Source of the DNA: Paenibacillus sp. GP183
GTDB taxonomy: Bacteria > Bacillota > Bacilli > Paenibacillales > NBRC-103111
DNA: 64,000 nt
Direction of reading: 5' to 3'
Assembly: GCF_900104695.1 (NCBI RefSeq)
Contig: NZ_FNSW01000001.1
Coordinates: forward strand, 1,302,001 to 1,366,000
Shown piece after piece: positions 9,596 to 18,622 of this stretch. The translations under genes and the position numbers were made by a program. The notes under the pieces were generated by a model. The model ran no database searches. It was not told the origin of the DNA and saw only the letters and a list, made by a program, of their open reading frames with translations. Position 1 is the first letter of the stretch; each line of letters starts with the position of its first letter.

Positions 9596-10411
9596 CTATT
9601 TCAGTATTTGTGCGATCCGTTCAGCTATACGCGCATAGCCGTCTTGATTCGGATGAAAATGATCGGTCGATAAATACTTGAGTAAATTACGTTCAAATAG
9701 ATCGTAGATGGGTACCAGTACCATATTCGGATAACGGTTTGTCATCGTAAATACCCTGCTGTTCCACTTTTGAACAACGAGGTCGCCTTCCTTCTTGGGA
9801 TCCAAATCGGAAAAAGGATGATACAGACCGACATAAAAAATAACCGCATTCGGATTGGCCTGATTCACCTGGGCTAAAATTTTATCCACATTCGCAAGAG
9901 CGTGTCCCATCCTGTCTTCAGCGGCTTTTGCATTAAATTCCTGCAGATCCGTACCGTTAAGAATACCGGCTCCGCCTTGAAAAATATCATTTCCTCCTAT
10001 CGTCAGGAGAATTATATTCGCTTCGGCCAACGCATCCTTCGTTTTCTTCAAACCCAGATCCGTTAAAACTTCCTTAGTTGTATAACCGGGGATAGCCAAA
10101 TTATTAAGGACAAAAACGGGCTTCCCTGTTTGCTGCTCCAGCTTGTCCCGGACTTGTCCGACATAGCCTTTACCTGTCGCATCTCCGGTTCCTGCAGATA
10201 ATGAATCGCCAAGGGCAACGATATTCAGCTTGTCCTTTCCTTCAATAAGCTTGTCTTTCTGCTCAGCAGGTTTAGATATATTCAAATCACTGGAAGCTGC
10301 ACGGGGGAATAGGATTTGATTGGAAGCATACAGGAATCCGCCAATAAAAAGCAGCGTTGTCAGAGATGCCGTGAGGCCAATTGTCCCCCATAAAAGCCTT
10401 GATGTCTTCAA
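9596..10411 (-). CDS. SGNH/GDSL-family hydrolase, membrane-anchored or secreted
   Basis: The 271-residue protein begins with a hydrophobic segment (residues about 8-30), a signal peptide or anchor. It then shows the SGNH blocks: GDSLSAGTG (block I, nucleophile Ser), IGGNDIF (block III) and DHFHPNQDGY (block V, Asp-His). It resembles B. subtilis YpmR-type extracellular esterases or lipases. TTG at 10411 is the likely start, with AGGGGGA seven to eight bases upstream. The gap to the ABC ATPase is 13 bases, so it heads a three-gene operon. The natural substrate is unknown. Confidence 0.88.
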   Translation of the reverse strand: MKTSRLLWGTIGLTASLTTLLFIGGFLYASNQILFPRAASSDLNISKPAEQKDKLIEGKDKLNIVALGDSLSAGTGDATGKGYVGQVRDKLEQQTGKPVFVLNNLAIPGYTTKEVLTDLGLKKTKDALAEANIILLTIGGNDIFQGGAGILNGTDLQEFNAKAAEDRMGHALANVDKILAQVNQANPNAVIFYVGLYHPFSDLDPKKEGDLVVQKWNSRVFTMTNRYPNMVLVPIYDLFERNLLKYLSTDHFHPNQDGYARIAERIAQILK

Positions 10412-10506
10412 ACGGAGTCCCCCTATTTAAAAAATGGCTTAATTCACCTTTAAGAGTAAAGCTTCTCCAAAAAATTTGCAACTTGGATGAAAACACTAGA
10501 ATGACT

Positions 10507-10557
10507 AAAACAAAAAGGGCTAACCCTCAGCTATTTTCATAGCATTTGGCTTAGCCC
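10507..10557 (-). terminator. Intrinsic terminator of the ABC exporter operon
   Basis: GGGCTAA (10517-10523) pairs with TTAGCCC (10551-10557), with a second inner stem GCTAT/ATAGC. On the minus strand the stem is followed by a T-rich run (10507-10516). It lies just after the stop of the exporter gene at 10568. Confidence 0.85.
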
Positions 10558-10567
10558 ATTATCTTGG

Positions 10568-12436
10568 TTAGATCGCATCCAAAAACTTATACTGAGCTTG
10601 GATCAGCCCGTGGTAGATTTTTTGCTGCTGCATCAGCTGCTCGTGATCGCCGCTTTCCATCACTTTGCCGTGATCCAGCACGATGATTTTGTCGGCACTG
10701 CGAATCGTTGAAAGGCGATGCGCCACGATGAATGAGGTCCGGCCAGCCAGGAGCGTCTTTAACGCCTCCTGGATCTTCAGTTCCGTTTCGGTATCGATGC
10801 TGGCAGTTGCTTCATCCAGGATGAGAATTTGCGGATCTGCGAGCAGCGCTCTGGCAAAGGAAATCAGCTGCCGCTGTCCCATTGACAGCACATTTCCCCG
10901 CTCCTGTACCTCCGTATCAAAGCCATTTGGCAAATTTGTAATAAAATCAAAGGCATGAACCGCTTTGGCAGCTAGCTCAACTTCTTCATCCGTCGCATTC
11001 AAACGGCCAAATCGAATATTGTCGCGGATCGTTCCCGAAAAAATAAAAGTATCCTGCAGCACGACGCCAATTTGTGAGCGCAAGCTGTTTAACGTAACAT
11101 GACGGATATCCTGACCGTCTATAAGCACTCTTCCCTCTACGGGATCATAGAATCGGCATAAAAGATTCATAATAGTGCTTTTGCCGGAACCGGTATGCCC
11201 GACCAATGCGATGGATTGTCCAGCTTCAACGTCCAAGCTAATCCCTTTCAATGCGGGACGGCCCGGCTCGTACTCAAACACCAGATTGTCAAAAGTGACA
11301 TTACCTTTGATGCTCTTCAGCTTCTTCGCATTAGGCAACTCGGCAACGGACGGCACTTCATCGATCGTTTCAAAAATCCGCTCTGCAGAGGCCATTGCGA
11401 TCAGCAATTGAGAGTACATTTGTCCCATGCGGTTGATGGGCTCCCAGAAGTAACCGATATAGGTGGCGAAAGCAACTAGCAAACCTATAGTGATTTCCTG
11501 CGACTGGATTAAAGTAGCGCCTAACCAAAACAGAATGCAATACCCTAATGCTCCCGTCACTTCAATAATCGGACCGAATGTTTGATTTAACATGGACGCT
11601 TTATTCCAGCTAAGCCGGTTATCCATATTCATATTATCGAAAAAAACAATGTTTTCCTTTTCCTGCGTATAGGCCTGTGTAACTCGTATGCCTTGGATAC
11701 ATTCATTTAAATGGGAGTTGATTCTGGATTGCTTTATGGTTACGACCTGCCAGGCTTTACGAATAGTTTTGCGCAGTTTGGTTGAAACAAGAAACATTAA
11801 AGGTACCGTAATAATGATCGCCGCACCAAGCTTGACGTTGATAGCGAGTAGAATGACCATAATCCCAACCAGCTGAACACAGTCAATCATCAAATTGACT
11901 ACGCCGTTCGTAAATAATTCTTGCAGTGAGTTTACATAATTGGTCACTCTGACGAGCACCGAGCCTGCTGGCCTTTTATCAAAAAAACGAAAGGAAAGCA
12001 ACTGAATATGGCTGAAAAGCTCATGGCGTAGATCAAAAATCACTTTCTGCCCGATCATGTTCGTGTATCGAATGCGGAAGCTATTGGCTGCCCATTGAAT
12101 CACATACACAGCCAGCATGATCCCTACCAACAGGAACAGAAGCTTGCTATCCTTGCCTTTAATCGCATGGTCAATCGAATAACTGATCAGCAGGGGAACG
12201 GTCAATTTCGTTATAGCCCCAACAATCATCATGATGATAATGATCGGTAGAATTTGTTTAGCATAAGGCCTCATATAGCTGCCCAAACGTTTTACTTGCT
12301 TCCAATCAAAAGGCTTATCCAGCAGCTCGTCATCCTGGTATATAAAACGCTGCTGTTGCTGTTGCTGTTGCTGTTCTTGCTGCTGCTTTGCTTCCGAACC
12401 AGCAGGTTCGCCGCTCGTTTTTATCGAGACACTCAA
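10568..12436 (-). CDS. ABC exporter half-transporter with consensus ATPase site (BmrD/YheH-like)
   Basis: The 622-residue protein fuses a six-helix exporter membrane domain (about residues 60-350) to a nucleotide-binding domain. Walker A is VGHTGSGKST, the signature is NVLSMGQRQLISFARALL and Walker B is LILDEATASID, so the catalytic Glu is present. The N-terminus has an unusual Gln-rich run (residues 18-29). TTG at 12436 is the start; its TTGA overlaps the stop of the preceding half-transporter, giving translational coupling, with AGAAGG upstream. Together they form a heterodimeric multidrug-type exporter like B. subtilis BmrCD. The substrate is inferred only. Confidence 0.9.
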   Translation of the reverse strand: MSVSIKTSGEPAGSEAKQQQEQQQQQQQQRFIYQDDELLDKPFDWKQVKRLGSYMRPYAKQILPIIIIMMIVGAITKLTVPLLISYSIDHAIKGKDSKLLFLLVGIMLAVYVIQWAANSFRIRYTNMIGQKVIFDLRHELFSHIQLLSFRFFDKRPAGSVLVRVTNYVNSLQELFTNGVVNLMIDCVQLVGIMVILLAINVKLGAAIIITVPLMFLVSTKLRKTIRKAWQVVTIKQSRINSHLNECIQGIRVTQAYTQEKENIVFFDNMNMDNRLSWNKASMLNQTFGPIIEVTGALGYCILFWLGATLIQSQEITIGLLVAFATYIGYFWEPINRMGQMYSQLLIAMASAERIFETIDEVPSVAELPNAKKLKSIKGNVTFDNLVFEYEPGRPALKGISLDVEAGQSIALVGHTGSGKSTIMNLLCRFYDPVEGRVLIDGQDIRHVTLNSLRSQIGVVLQDTFIFSGTIRDNIRFGRLNATDEEVELAAKAVHAFDFITNLPNGFDTEVQERGNVLSMGQRQLISFARALLADPQILILDEATASIDTETELKIQEALKTLLAGRTSFIVAHRLSTIRSADKIIVLDHGKVMESGDHEQLMQQQKIYHGLIQAQYKFLDAI

Positions 12437-14211
12437 TTGGCTAACCTTCTTTCTGAAAGAGGTAATTGATTTACTTTGTTCGGTTGGTCCGAATATTGAA
12501 TGTTATAGGTGTCCAGATAAGGGCCCGCCTGCTCAAGCAGTTCTTGATGCTTCCCTCTTTGCACTATCCGTCCGCGATCGAGCACGATGATCTCATCCGC
12601 GTGCTTCAGCGAGGATATTCTATGGGCAATAATAAAGGTCGTGCGGCCTTGCATAACTTCCTTAAAGCCGGATTGAATCTGGTGCTCGGTCTCCATATCT
12701 ACGGCGCTGGTAGCATCGTCCAAAATGAGAATTTTCGGATCTTTAATCAACGCTCGAGCAATTGCAATCCGCTGCTTTTGTCCACCGGAAAGCCCGAGAC
12801 CGCGCTCACCTACGATCGTGTCGTAGCCTTCAGGCAGCTCCATGATAAAATCATGCGCTTTAGCCAGCTTGGCAGCACGAATAATTTCGTCCATGGATAC
12901 ATTTTTGCGTCCATAGGATATGTTATTGCGAATAGTGGAAGAGAACAGGAAGGTTTCCTGAAAAACGGTAGCTACTTGCTGGCGCAGGCTCTCAACCTTA
13001 ATATTTCGAATATCCACGCCATCCAGCAGGATTGCGCCTTCTTTTACATTGTAGGCTCTCATTAAAAGGTTAACGACCGTAGTTTTTCCAGAGCCGGTAC
13101 CTCCCAGCAACCCAATGACTGATCCGACTGGAGCATCCACTGAAAAATCAAACAAAGATGGCTGTTGTTCTGTATAAGCAAAAGTAACGTGATCGAAAAC
13201 AACATGCCCTTTCACATCCGAGCTGCTCAGATCAGATGCTTGGGCTCCATCCTTGACATGGACATATTGATGAAGAATTTCGAGAATTTTTTCACCTGAA
13301 GCTTTGGCTTGCGTAAAGTTGTTGATATGAAATCCGAGTCCCCACATGGGGCCAATGATGTACCAAATTAAACTGAAAAAAGCAACAAGCTCACCGAGCG
13401 TCAATTTACTCTGGATGACCATGTATCCGCCCGCGCCCAGCAAAATGACAACACTTAGATTAGCGAGTACTTCCATGACAGGAAAATATTTGGCCCAAAT
13501 GCTGGCCGTACTGATATTATTCGTTCTGAAATCGTTATTGCGAATCGAAAACTTATCAACTTCGTGCGGCTCTCTGGCAAAGGATTTAACTGTGCGCACA
13601 CCCGTAATATTTTCTTGAACGGCTGTAGTCATCGTGCTCATGGATTGCCGCACCATCCGGAAAGCCGGATGAATTTTGCCCTCGAAGCGAATAGCCGTAA
13701 AAGCCAGAAATGGCATGGCTGACATGGTTATAAGCGTTAACTGCCAACTGATGGTGAACATCATGGCCATCCCGAATGTCAGCATCAGGAAGACGTTAAG
13801 AATTTGGGCAAAACCAAAGCCGATAAACTGACGAATGCCTTCCAGATCTGCAGTCAATCGGGACATCAGATCCCCTGTTCTCGCTTGATCGTAATATTGA
13901 AATGATAAGTATTGAAGCTTGTTATAGAGTTCATTCCTCAAGCTGAAAGCTACTTTATTACCAATACGCCCCCCGGTAAATCCATGAAAAAATTGAAACA
14001 TTGCTTTGACGGAAACCACGCCTATCACAAGCAGGGAAAGCATGGGTACCACTTCGAATCTACGCTTCGTGATCACTTCATCAATCAAATAACGAAGTAA
14101 ATTCGGGTAGACCAGGCCTAACGCCGTTGTCATCATCAAACAAAATATTGAGGCGAACAACAGCTTTCGTTCAGGCCAATAAAAAGATTTTAACTGCTTA
14201 AACACTTCCAC
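12433..14211 (-). CDS. ABC exporter half-transporter with degenerate catalytic site (BmrC/YheI-like)
   Basis: The 592-residue protein has six membrane helices (about residues 15-310) and a nucleotide-binding domain with Walker A GGTGSGKTT and signature GLGLSGGQKQRIAIARAL. Walker B reads LILDDATSAVD: the catalytic Glu is replaced by Asp. This asymmetry, with the intact Glu in its partner, is a known feature of heterodimeric exporters such as BmrCD, where BmrC carries Asp. GTG at 14211 is used as start, with AGGAGG about ten bases upstream. It overlaps the partner gene by four bases. Confidence 0.9.
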   Translation of the reverse strand: MEVFKQLKSFYWPERKLLFASIFCLMMTTALGLVYPNLLRYLIDEVITKRRFEVVPMLSLLVIGVVSVKAMFQFFHGFTGGRIGNKVAFSLRNELYNKLQYLSFQYYDQARTGDLMSRLTADLEGIRQFIGFGFAQILNVFLMLTFGMAMMFTISWQLTLITMSAMPFLAFTAIRFEGKIHPAFRMVRQSMSTMTTAVQENITGVRTVKSFAREPHEVDKFSIRNNDFRTNNISTASIWAKYFPVMEVLANLSVVILLGAGGYMVIQSKLTLGELVAFFSLIWYIIGPMWGLGFHINNFTQAKASGEKILEILHQYVHVKDGAQASDLSSSDVKGHVVFDHVTFAYTEQQPSLFDFSVDAPVGSVIGLLGGTGSGKTTVVNLLMRAYNVKEGAILLDGVDIRNIKVESLRQQVATVFQETFLFSSTIRNNISYGRKNVSMDEIIRAAKLAKAHDFIMELPEGYDTIVGERGLGLSGGQKQRIAIARALIKDPKILILDDATSAVDMETEHQIQSGFKEVMQGRTTFIIAHRISSLKHADEIIVLDRGRIVQRGKHQELLEQAGPYLDTYNIQYSDQPNKVNQLPLSERRLAN

Positions 14212-14265
14212 TTGAAAGTAGCCTCCTCATGAAGGTCAAATTGAGCTGAATTGTTGCTAAAATAG

Positions 14266-14293
14266 GTTACTTTGATTCTTTATGAATAGTAAC
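14266..14293 (-). promoter_or_regulatory. Hairpin in the 5' leader of the exporter operon, overlapping tiny leader ORFs
   Basis: GTTACT (14266-14271) and AGTAAC (14288-14293) can pair, with additional inner pairing of GATTC and GAAT. On the minus strand, two tiny overlapping reading frames start at 14302 (11 codons) and 14298 (13 codons) and run through the hairpin. Neither has a clean Shine-Dalgarno site. The B. subtilis bmrCD operon is controlled by a translated leader (bmrB), so an attenuation role is possible but only inferred. Confidence 0.35.
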
Positions 14294-14331
14294 ATCATCC
14301 ATCCCGGTGAGCAATCAGAGGATAGCAGTAT

Positions 14332-14361
14332 ATCATAGCATAAATACGCATATACAGCCAA
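14332..14361 (-). promoter_or_regulatory. Sigma-A-type promoter for the exporter operon
   Basis: On the minus strand TTGGCT (14361-14356) and TATGAT (14337-14332) are separated by 18 bases. Transcription would start near 14325, leaving a leader of about 115 bases before the GTG at 14211. Confidence 0.55.
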
Positions 14362-14499
14362 AATAAGGTTATAATCGAATCTATCCTTCCATATGATCTT
14401 TTTCCTCTTAAATGGAATCGCTTTCATTCCCAATTTAGTAAGTGAAATAAATCACTTTATAGAGGTAAAAGAATGACCGCTTTTTTAACCTGAAAAGCA

Positions 14500-14554
14500 T
14501 CCTAAATGACGAGCGCGTTTGTCAAGTTTGATGCGAAGCAAGATAAGTTTAGAA
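14500..14554 (+). repeat. Dispersed 55-bp repeat, copy A
   Basis: This 55-base stretch matches 27141-27195 in the same orientation with about four mismatches. It contains GACGAGCGCGTTTGTCAA and AAGATAAGTTTAGAA. It sits next to a minus-strand terminator (dynA's), as the other copy does. Confidence 0.85.
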
Positions 14555-14561
14555 TTTATCA

Positions 14562-14596
14562 AAGAAGAAAAAACATTGACCCTTAAGCCAATGTTT
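14562..14596 (-). terminator. Intrinsic terminator of dynA
   Basis: AAACATTG (14571-14578) pairs perfectly with CAATGTTT (14589-14596). On the minus strand the stem is followed by a T-rich run. It begins four bases after the dynA stop codon. Confidence 0.85.
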
Positions 14597-14599
14597 TTC

Positions 14600-17500
14600 C
14601 TAATTCAGTAATTCTTTCAATTGTTGTTGTATCGCATTTAACACATTGACATCTACTTTCATCTCTAATGCGTCGTGCAGTCCGTGTACATGTTCAGACA
14701 GCTGCCGTTGGTGCAGCTCTTTTAATTCTTGCAGCCAATTCTGCATCTGAATCACATATGCTTGCTCCAGTTCTTTTCTTTGCTTTTCCAGCTGCTCGGC
14801 TACTGGCTCGTTCATTCGGCTTTCCAGCTCTGACCGGAGCTGGTCCTTGCCTTCGCCTTCAAAAAAGTGCTTCGCATTTTTGAACAAACCCATCATGAGC
14901 TTGGAGGGTACCTCAGGCATTTCCAATCCGGCGAGAACTTCGGGTGTCACGAAGGGCTGAGATTCATAAGCGCTCGATTCATATCCGTCCAACCGGTTGC
15001 TTATTTGTTGTTCCCATTCCTTAAATCTCTTGGCCGCAAGTAGATTGATCCGATTCTCCACGCGCAGTGTAGTTGCCAGTACCTCTTGCGACAAATCATG
15101 GGCGATCATGCCCTGCAGTTCTTTCCATGCGGATATCAAAACTTGCTTCGGATCCAAAGACGCCTCCCGGAAGGAAGAGGGATTGAAGGCCAGCCTGTAC
15201 AATTCTCCAAAACGAAACAGGGTGCGTTGTTTTACATAATACAGCAGCTCTTGAATTTCTTTGCTCAATTCCTTGATTTCCGTCACAATATCGGAGTTCT
15301 CCAAATACGTGTGCACTTGCTGCTCCGCCAGTTTTAATTGCGTTATCCGTTGATTGCGCTGATCTTCGCCTTCCTGTGAGCTTTGAATCCACTGAGCCAT
15401 GATATGAATGGCACGTGAGAGCTCTCTGTCTGCCGCATGAATGGCGATTTCACTTAACTCATCATAAGTAAAACACACAAAATCCGCTTCGAAGGGGCGA
15501 ATTCCCGATTGCTGAATCTGCTCTTCGCTGCCGTTTATTTTTCCTTCAGCCGCCAGATAGCTGGATATGGGATAAATGCGCGGATGGCGAATACCATGCT
15601 GGAGCAAATTGTTTGTCACATGCTGAACGACTCCACTCAGCTCTTCCTGCGTTGAGGCCAGATCAGACGCATTGACGATGAAAAACATTTTATCCATTTC
15701 AAAGCTGTCTTTCACGCGTCCCAGCTGCAGTAGAAATTCTCGATCAGCCCCGGAAAAGGCATGATTGTAATAGGTCACGAAAAGGATGGCGTCGGCATTT
15801 TTGATGTAATTAAAAGCTACTCCCGTATGGCGTGCATTGATCGAATCAGCTCCGGGTGTATCGACCAAAATGATACCGAGGTCCGTTAAAGGGTTCGCAT
15901 AGAACAACTCAATTCTTTCCACGAAGCAGGACTTGGTCTCGTCCGCCACATACTCCGGAAATTGTTCCTTGGTAATCCGTAAATCCTGCCCGATGTTCGG
16001 ACTGGCTTCGTTCCAGCCTTTCTCCACAGCTCTTAGAAACGAATAGTGGGGTTTACCTTTCACAGTTATCTGTGAAGGAGACAAATCCCGAATACAATCC
16101 AAAGCGCTTGGCATATCTTGGACCGTTACACCGAGCAGATCCAGTGAGTACATGACGTCCTGCAGGATGACGTCCGCTGTTTTCATTTTGACTCGGGCCG
16201 TGCCATGCGGCCATCCTTCCTCCGGCGGCACAATCCGATTGATCGCCGCCGTGGTCGGGTTCGGCGACACCGGCAAAATCCGTTCGCCCATCAGTGCGTT
16301 GGCGAACGACGATTTGCCGGCGCTGAAGGCGCCGAACAACGCGATCGTGAACGTCCGCTGGCGCAGACGTTCTGCCTTGCCGCGCAGGGAGCGCGCTATC
16401 GAGCCCATCGCCGGCTGCGCCTCGATCAGGCTCGAAGCCGCCAGCAGGGCTGCGGCTTTGCGCTCCAAGCGCCCTCCGTGTTCACCGTCCGTGAACACGC
16501 TAACGCCAAAGGCTGCGGCCTCCGGCTGCGCGGCCGCGCCCAAGGCTGCCGAGGCCCCGGCGGCAGCCAGGATCGTGTCCATCGAGGACACGTACAGCTC
16601 CCCGCCCAGCGGGGCTGCTGCTTGGTCCTCGATGGCCGCGAACTGCTGCAAATCCGGCAGAGCCGGCGGAAGAGGCTTCCGCCAGCTTGCGATTTGCAGC
16701 AGCTCGCGCTGCGCGGCGGCTTCGTCGTGCTCGAGCCGCTGCAGCTGCCTGTAGGCGCTGAGCTGGCCCTCCAGCGCCGCCAATTGCGCCGCAAGCCCGC
16801 TTGCGGCTTGCGTGGATTGCTCGCGGCACTCGGCCGCGAGCAGATCGATGACCGCATAGGCACGCTTGCGGTACAGCTGCTTGACTTCAGCAGCGACCTG
16901 CTTCGTATAGTTAATCGTGTACTCTCCGCCGAACACCGCTCCCGGATTCACCTGCTCCGCAAGCCACTGCGGCGTCACGTCGATATGAAGTGCTTCGATC
17001 TCCGCCGTTAGCGGCTTCGCTGGAAGCCCATACGTACCGGTCGCCTTGGTCAAGGCATCCCGCAAATGCCAATCGAGCTGAGCCTCAACCTGTTCAGCCA
17101 GATCCAATTGAAACGCCAGCAGGCGTTTCTCTATTTCGGCAGCCGTTTGCGCAGCTCTCGCAAACAGCCCTGTCTTAAACCCAGGCTTACGGCTTTGCAG
17201 GTAAGCCTCAGCCCGAACCCGCGTCAACGCCGGGGTAATATTCGCATTATCAATAATGCTGCTTATCTGTTTGCGTACGCCTGTAACCAACTCTTCGGGC
17301 AGTCTGTGCAGCCTGTCCAGCTCGAACCGCACCGCTTCAGCCTCTTGTCTCACTGCCTCTGTTTCGGCCGCTGAGCCCATGGCTTCGCGCAGCTCGGCCT
17401 TAACGGGCTCGTTTTGCTCCGCACACCACTCGCCATGCTCGCCAATCAAATAGCGAGATGACGCATCTATGCTGTAAAGACGAAGCTCCTCACCGCGTTC

Positions 17501-18274
17501 CATTAACGCTCGAAGCAGATAGCGGAGCTTCTTCCACTCGTTCTGCGGGTGATCCTGCTGCTTCATCGTGACATACAAAATCCCGTCAGGTTCAATGCCC
17601 CAACTGCGAAAAGCTTGCAAGGTTCCTTCCTGATACTGCGGAAAAGGCAACTCATGCTCCTTATGCTTATCGATCATGTTCACAATAAGATAAAGCGGCT
17701 TGCCCCACTCCTTCATCTTCTTAGTGAAAGCCAAATTGATTTCCGACTGCACATGGTTATAGTCCATGATGTAAAAAACTACATCCGCCAGATGCAGCGC
17801 CGATTTGGTCGACTGCTCATGCGCATGGTCTGTCGAATCAATTCCTGGTGTATCCAGGAATGCCGTATGCTCACCGAGAAACGGCAGTGGATAGGTTATC
17901 TCTACATGTTCAATATCGGTTCCATTCACAGCATACTTATCCAGTTGTTCCAGTTCTATCCGTTCCTCTTCCCCGCTCAGCTTATGGGTCACACTAGCGC
18001 CGGACACCCCATTGCGGATGCTTACAATATTGGCGCTCGTTGGAATCGGGCTGGACGGCAGCAGCGGATGGCCGCATAACTGATTGATGATCGTCGACTT
18101 TCCCGCCGAGAAGTGTCCGCAAAAAGCAATGTTCATCCGATTGGAGCTTATTTTATCAAGCAGTTCTTGCATTTTACCTGCGTTGTTAAGGTCGCCGGCT
18201 TCCTGCAGTTCCTCTTGGATGCGGTGCAGCGCATCGGACATCCGTAATTCGCCGCCGACAGCTTTATTCATCAT
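14600..18274 (-). CDS. dynA: Bacterial dynamin-like protein with two GTPase modules
   Basis: This 1224-residue protein contains two complete dynamin-type GTPase modules in one chain. P-loop 1 is GHFSAGKS (residues 53-60), with a DTPGID switch motif later. P-loop 2 is GAFSAGKSSF (about residue 650), followed by VDTPGAD. Each module is followed by long helical stalk segments. The length and duplication match B. subtilis DynA (YpbR, about 1190 residues), a cytoplasmic membrane-tethering and membrane-repair dynamin induced by phage and pore-forming stress. The stretch at about 16200-16900, covering the second GTPase N-terminus and the Ala-rich linker before it, is much more GC-rich than the rest. 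AAGGGAG precedes the ATG. The neighbouring small gene and nth are transcribed in the same direction. Confidence 0.93.
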   Translation of the reverse strand: MMNKAVGGELRMSDALHRIQEELQEAGDLNNAGKMQELLDKISSNRMNIAFCGHFSAGKSTIINQLCGHPLLPSSPIPTSANIVSIRNGVSGASVTHKLSGEEERIELEQLDKYAVNGTDIEHVEITYPLPFLGEHTAFLDTPGIDSTDHAHEQSTKSALHLADVVFYIMDYNHVQSEINLAFTKKMKEWGKPLYLIVNMIDKHKEHELPFPQYQEGTLQAFRSWGIEPDGILYVTMKQQDHPQNEWKKLRYLLRALMERGEELRLYSIDASSRYLIGEHGEWCAEQNEPVKAELREAMGSAAETEAVRQEAEAVRFELDRLHRLPEELVTGVRKQISSIIDNANITPALTRVRAEAYLQSRKPGFKTGLFARAAQTAAEIEKRLLAFQLDLAEQVEAQLDWHLRDALTKATGTYGLPAKPLTAEIEALHIDVTPQWLAEQVNPGAVFGGEYTINYTKQVAAEVKQLYRKRAYAVIDLLAAECREQSTQAASGLAAQLAALEGQLSAYRQLQRLEHDEAAAQRELLQIASWRKPLPPALPDLQQFAAIEDQAAAPLGGELYVSSMDTILAAAGASAALGAAAQPEAAAFGVSVFTDGEHGGRLERKAAALLAASSLIEAQPAMGSIARSLRGKAERLRQRTFTIALFGAFSAGKSSFANALMGERILPVSPNPTTAAINRIVPPEEGWPHGTARVKMKTADVILQDVMYSLDLLGVTVQDMPSALDCIRDLSPSQITVKGKPHYSFLRAVEKGWNEASPNIGQDLRITKEQFPEYVADETKSCFVERIELFYANPLTDLGIILVDTPGADSINARHTGVAFNYIKNADAILFVTYYNHAFSGADREFLLQLGRVKDSFEMDKMFFIVNASDLASTQEELSGVVQHVTNNLLQHGIRHPRIYPISSYLAAEGKINGSEEQIQQSGIRPFEADFVCFTYDELSEIAIHAADRELSRAIHIMAQWIQSSQEGEDQRNQRITQLKLAEQQVHTYLENSDIVTEIKELSKEIQELLYYVKQRTLFRFGELYRLAFNPSSFREASLDPKQVLISAWKELQGMIAHDLSQEVLATTLRVENRINLLAAKRFKEWEQQISNRLDGYESSAYESQPFVTPEVLAGLEMPEVPSKLMMGLFKNAKHFFEGEGKDQLRSELESRMNEPVAEQLEKQRKELEQAYVIQMQNWLQELKELHQRQLSEHVHGLHDALEMKVDVNVLNAIQQQLKELLN

Positions 18275-18298
18275 GGTTCAATTCTCCCTTATCGCTAA

Positions 18299-18323
18299 CA
18301 AAAAATCTCCGCTAGGGAGATTT
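18299..18323 (-). terminator. Intrinsic terminator between the 91-aa gene and dynA
   Basis: AAATCTCC (18303-18310) and GGGAGATTT (18315-18323) form a tight hairpin followed on the minus strand by a T run. It overlaps the stop codon of the 91-aa gene, so dynA is probably transcribed partly on its own. Confidence 0.75.
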
Positions 18324-18597
18324 AGGATTGTAATGCCTTTTCTTTTTCCGGCAAAAAGATTTCGAAGATGTGCTTGTGCTGGAGGATGGTAATATCCTTT
18401 TCCTTGACCTTCATCACAACGACTTCTGGTTTGATTTTCATCCGGTCTATGTAGTTTTGCGGCACTTCGCCAGCTTCACTGACCGTCACACCCTCGATTT
18501 CCCTCTCTTCGTTATCTTTAAAAGGCGTATTGATGATCTGCTCATAAATATCGGAAAATACCTCAAAATTGTTCGTATACACTGCGATGCATTTCAT
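18322..18597 (-). CDS. Conserved-looking small protein, function unknown (91 aa)
   Basis: The 91-residue protein starts MKCIAVYTNNFEVFSDIYEQ and ends KEKALQS. It alternates hydrophobic strands and charged helices, without signal peptide or membrane segment, so it is probably a small cytoplasmic alpha/beta protein. AAGGATGGG is placed correctly before the ATG at 18597. It lies between nth and dynA in the same direction, 25 bases from nth. I do not recognise a family; the neighbourhood gives no firm function. Confidence 0.75.
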   Translation of the reverse strand: MKCIAVYTNNFEVFSDIYEQIINTPFKDNEEREIEGVTVSEAGEVPQNYIDRMKIKPEVVVMKVKEKDITILQHKHIFEIFLPEKEKALQS

Positions 18598-18622
18598 TTC
18601 TATCCCATCCTTTATCTACTTT

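Noticed and set aside
16205-17011. A 268-codon open frame antisense to dynA.
   Set aside because: It arises from the GC-rich block of dynA; Arg-rich, with no motif or ribosome site.
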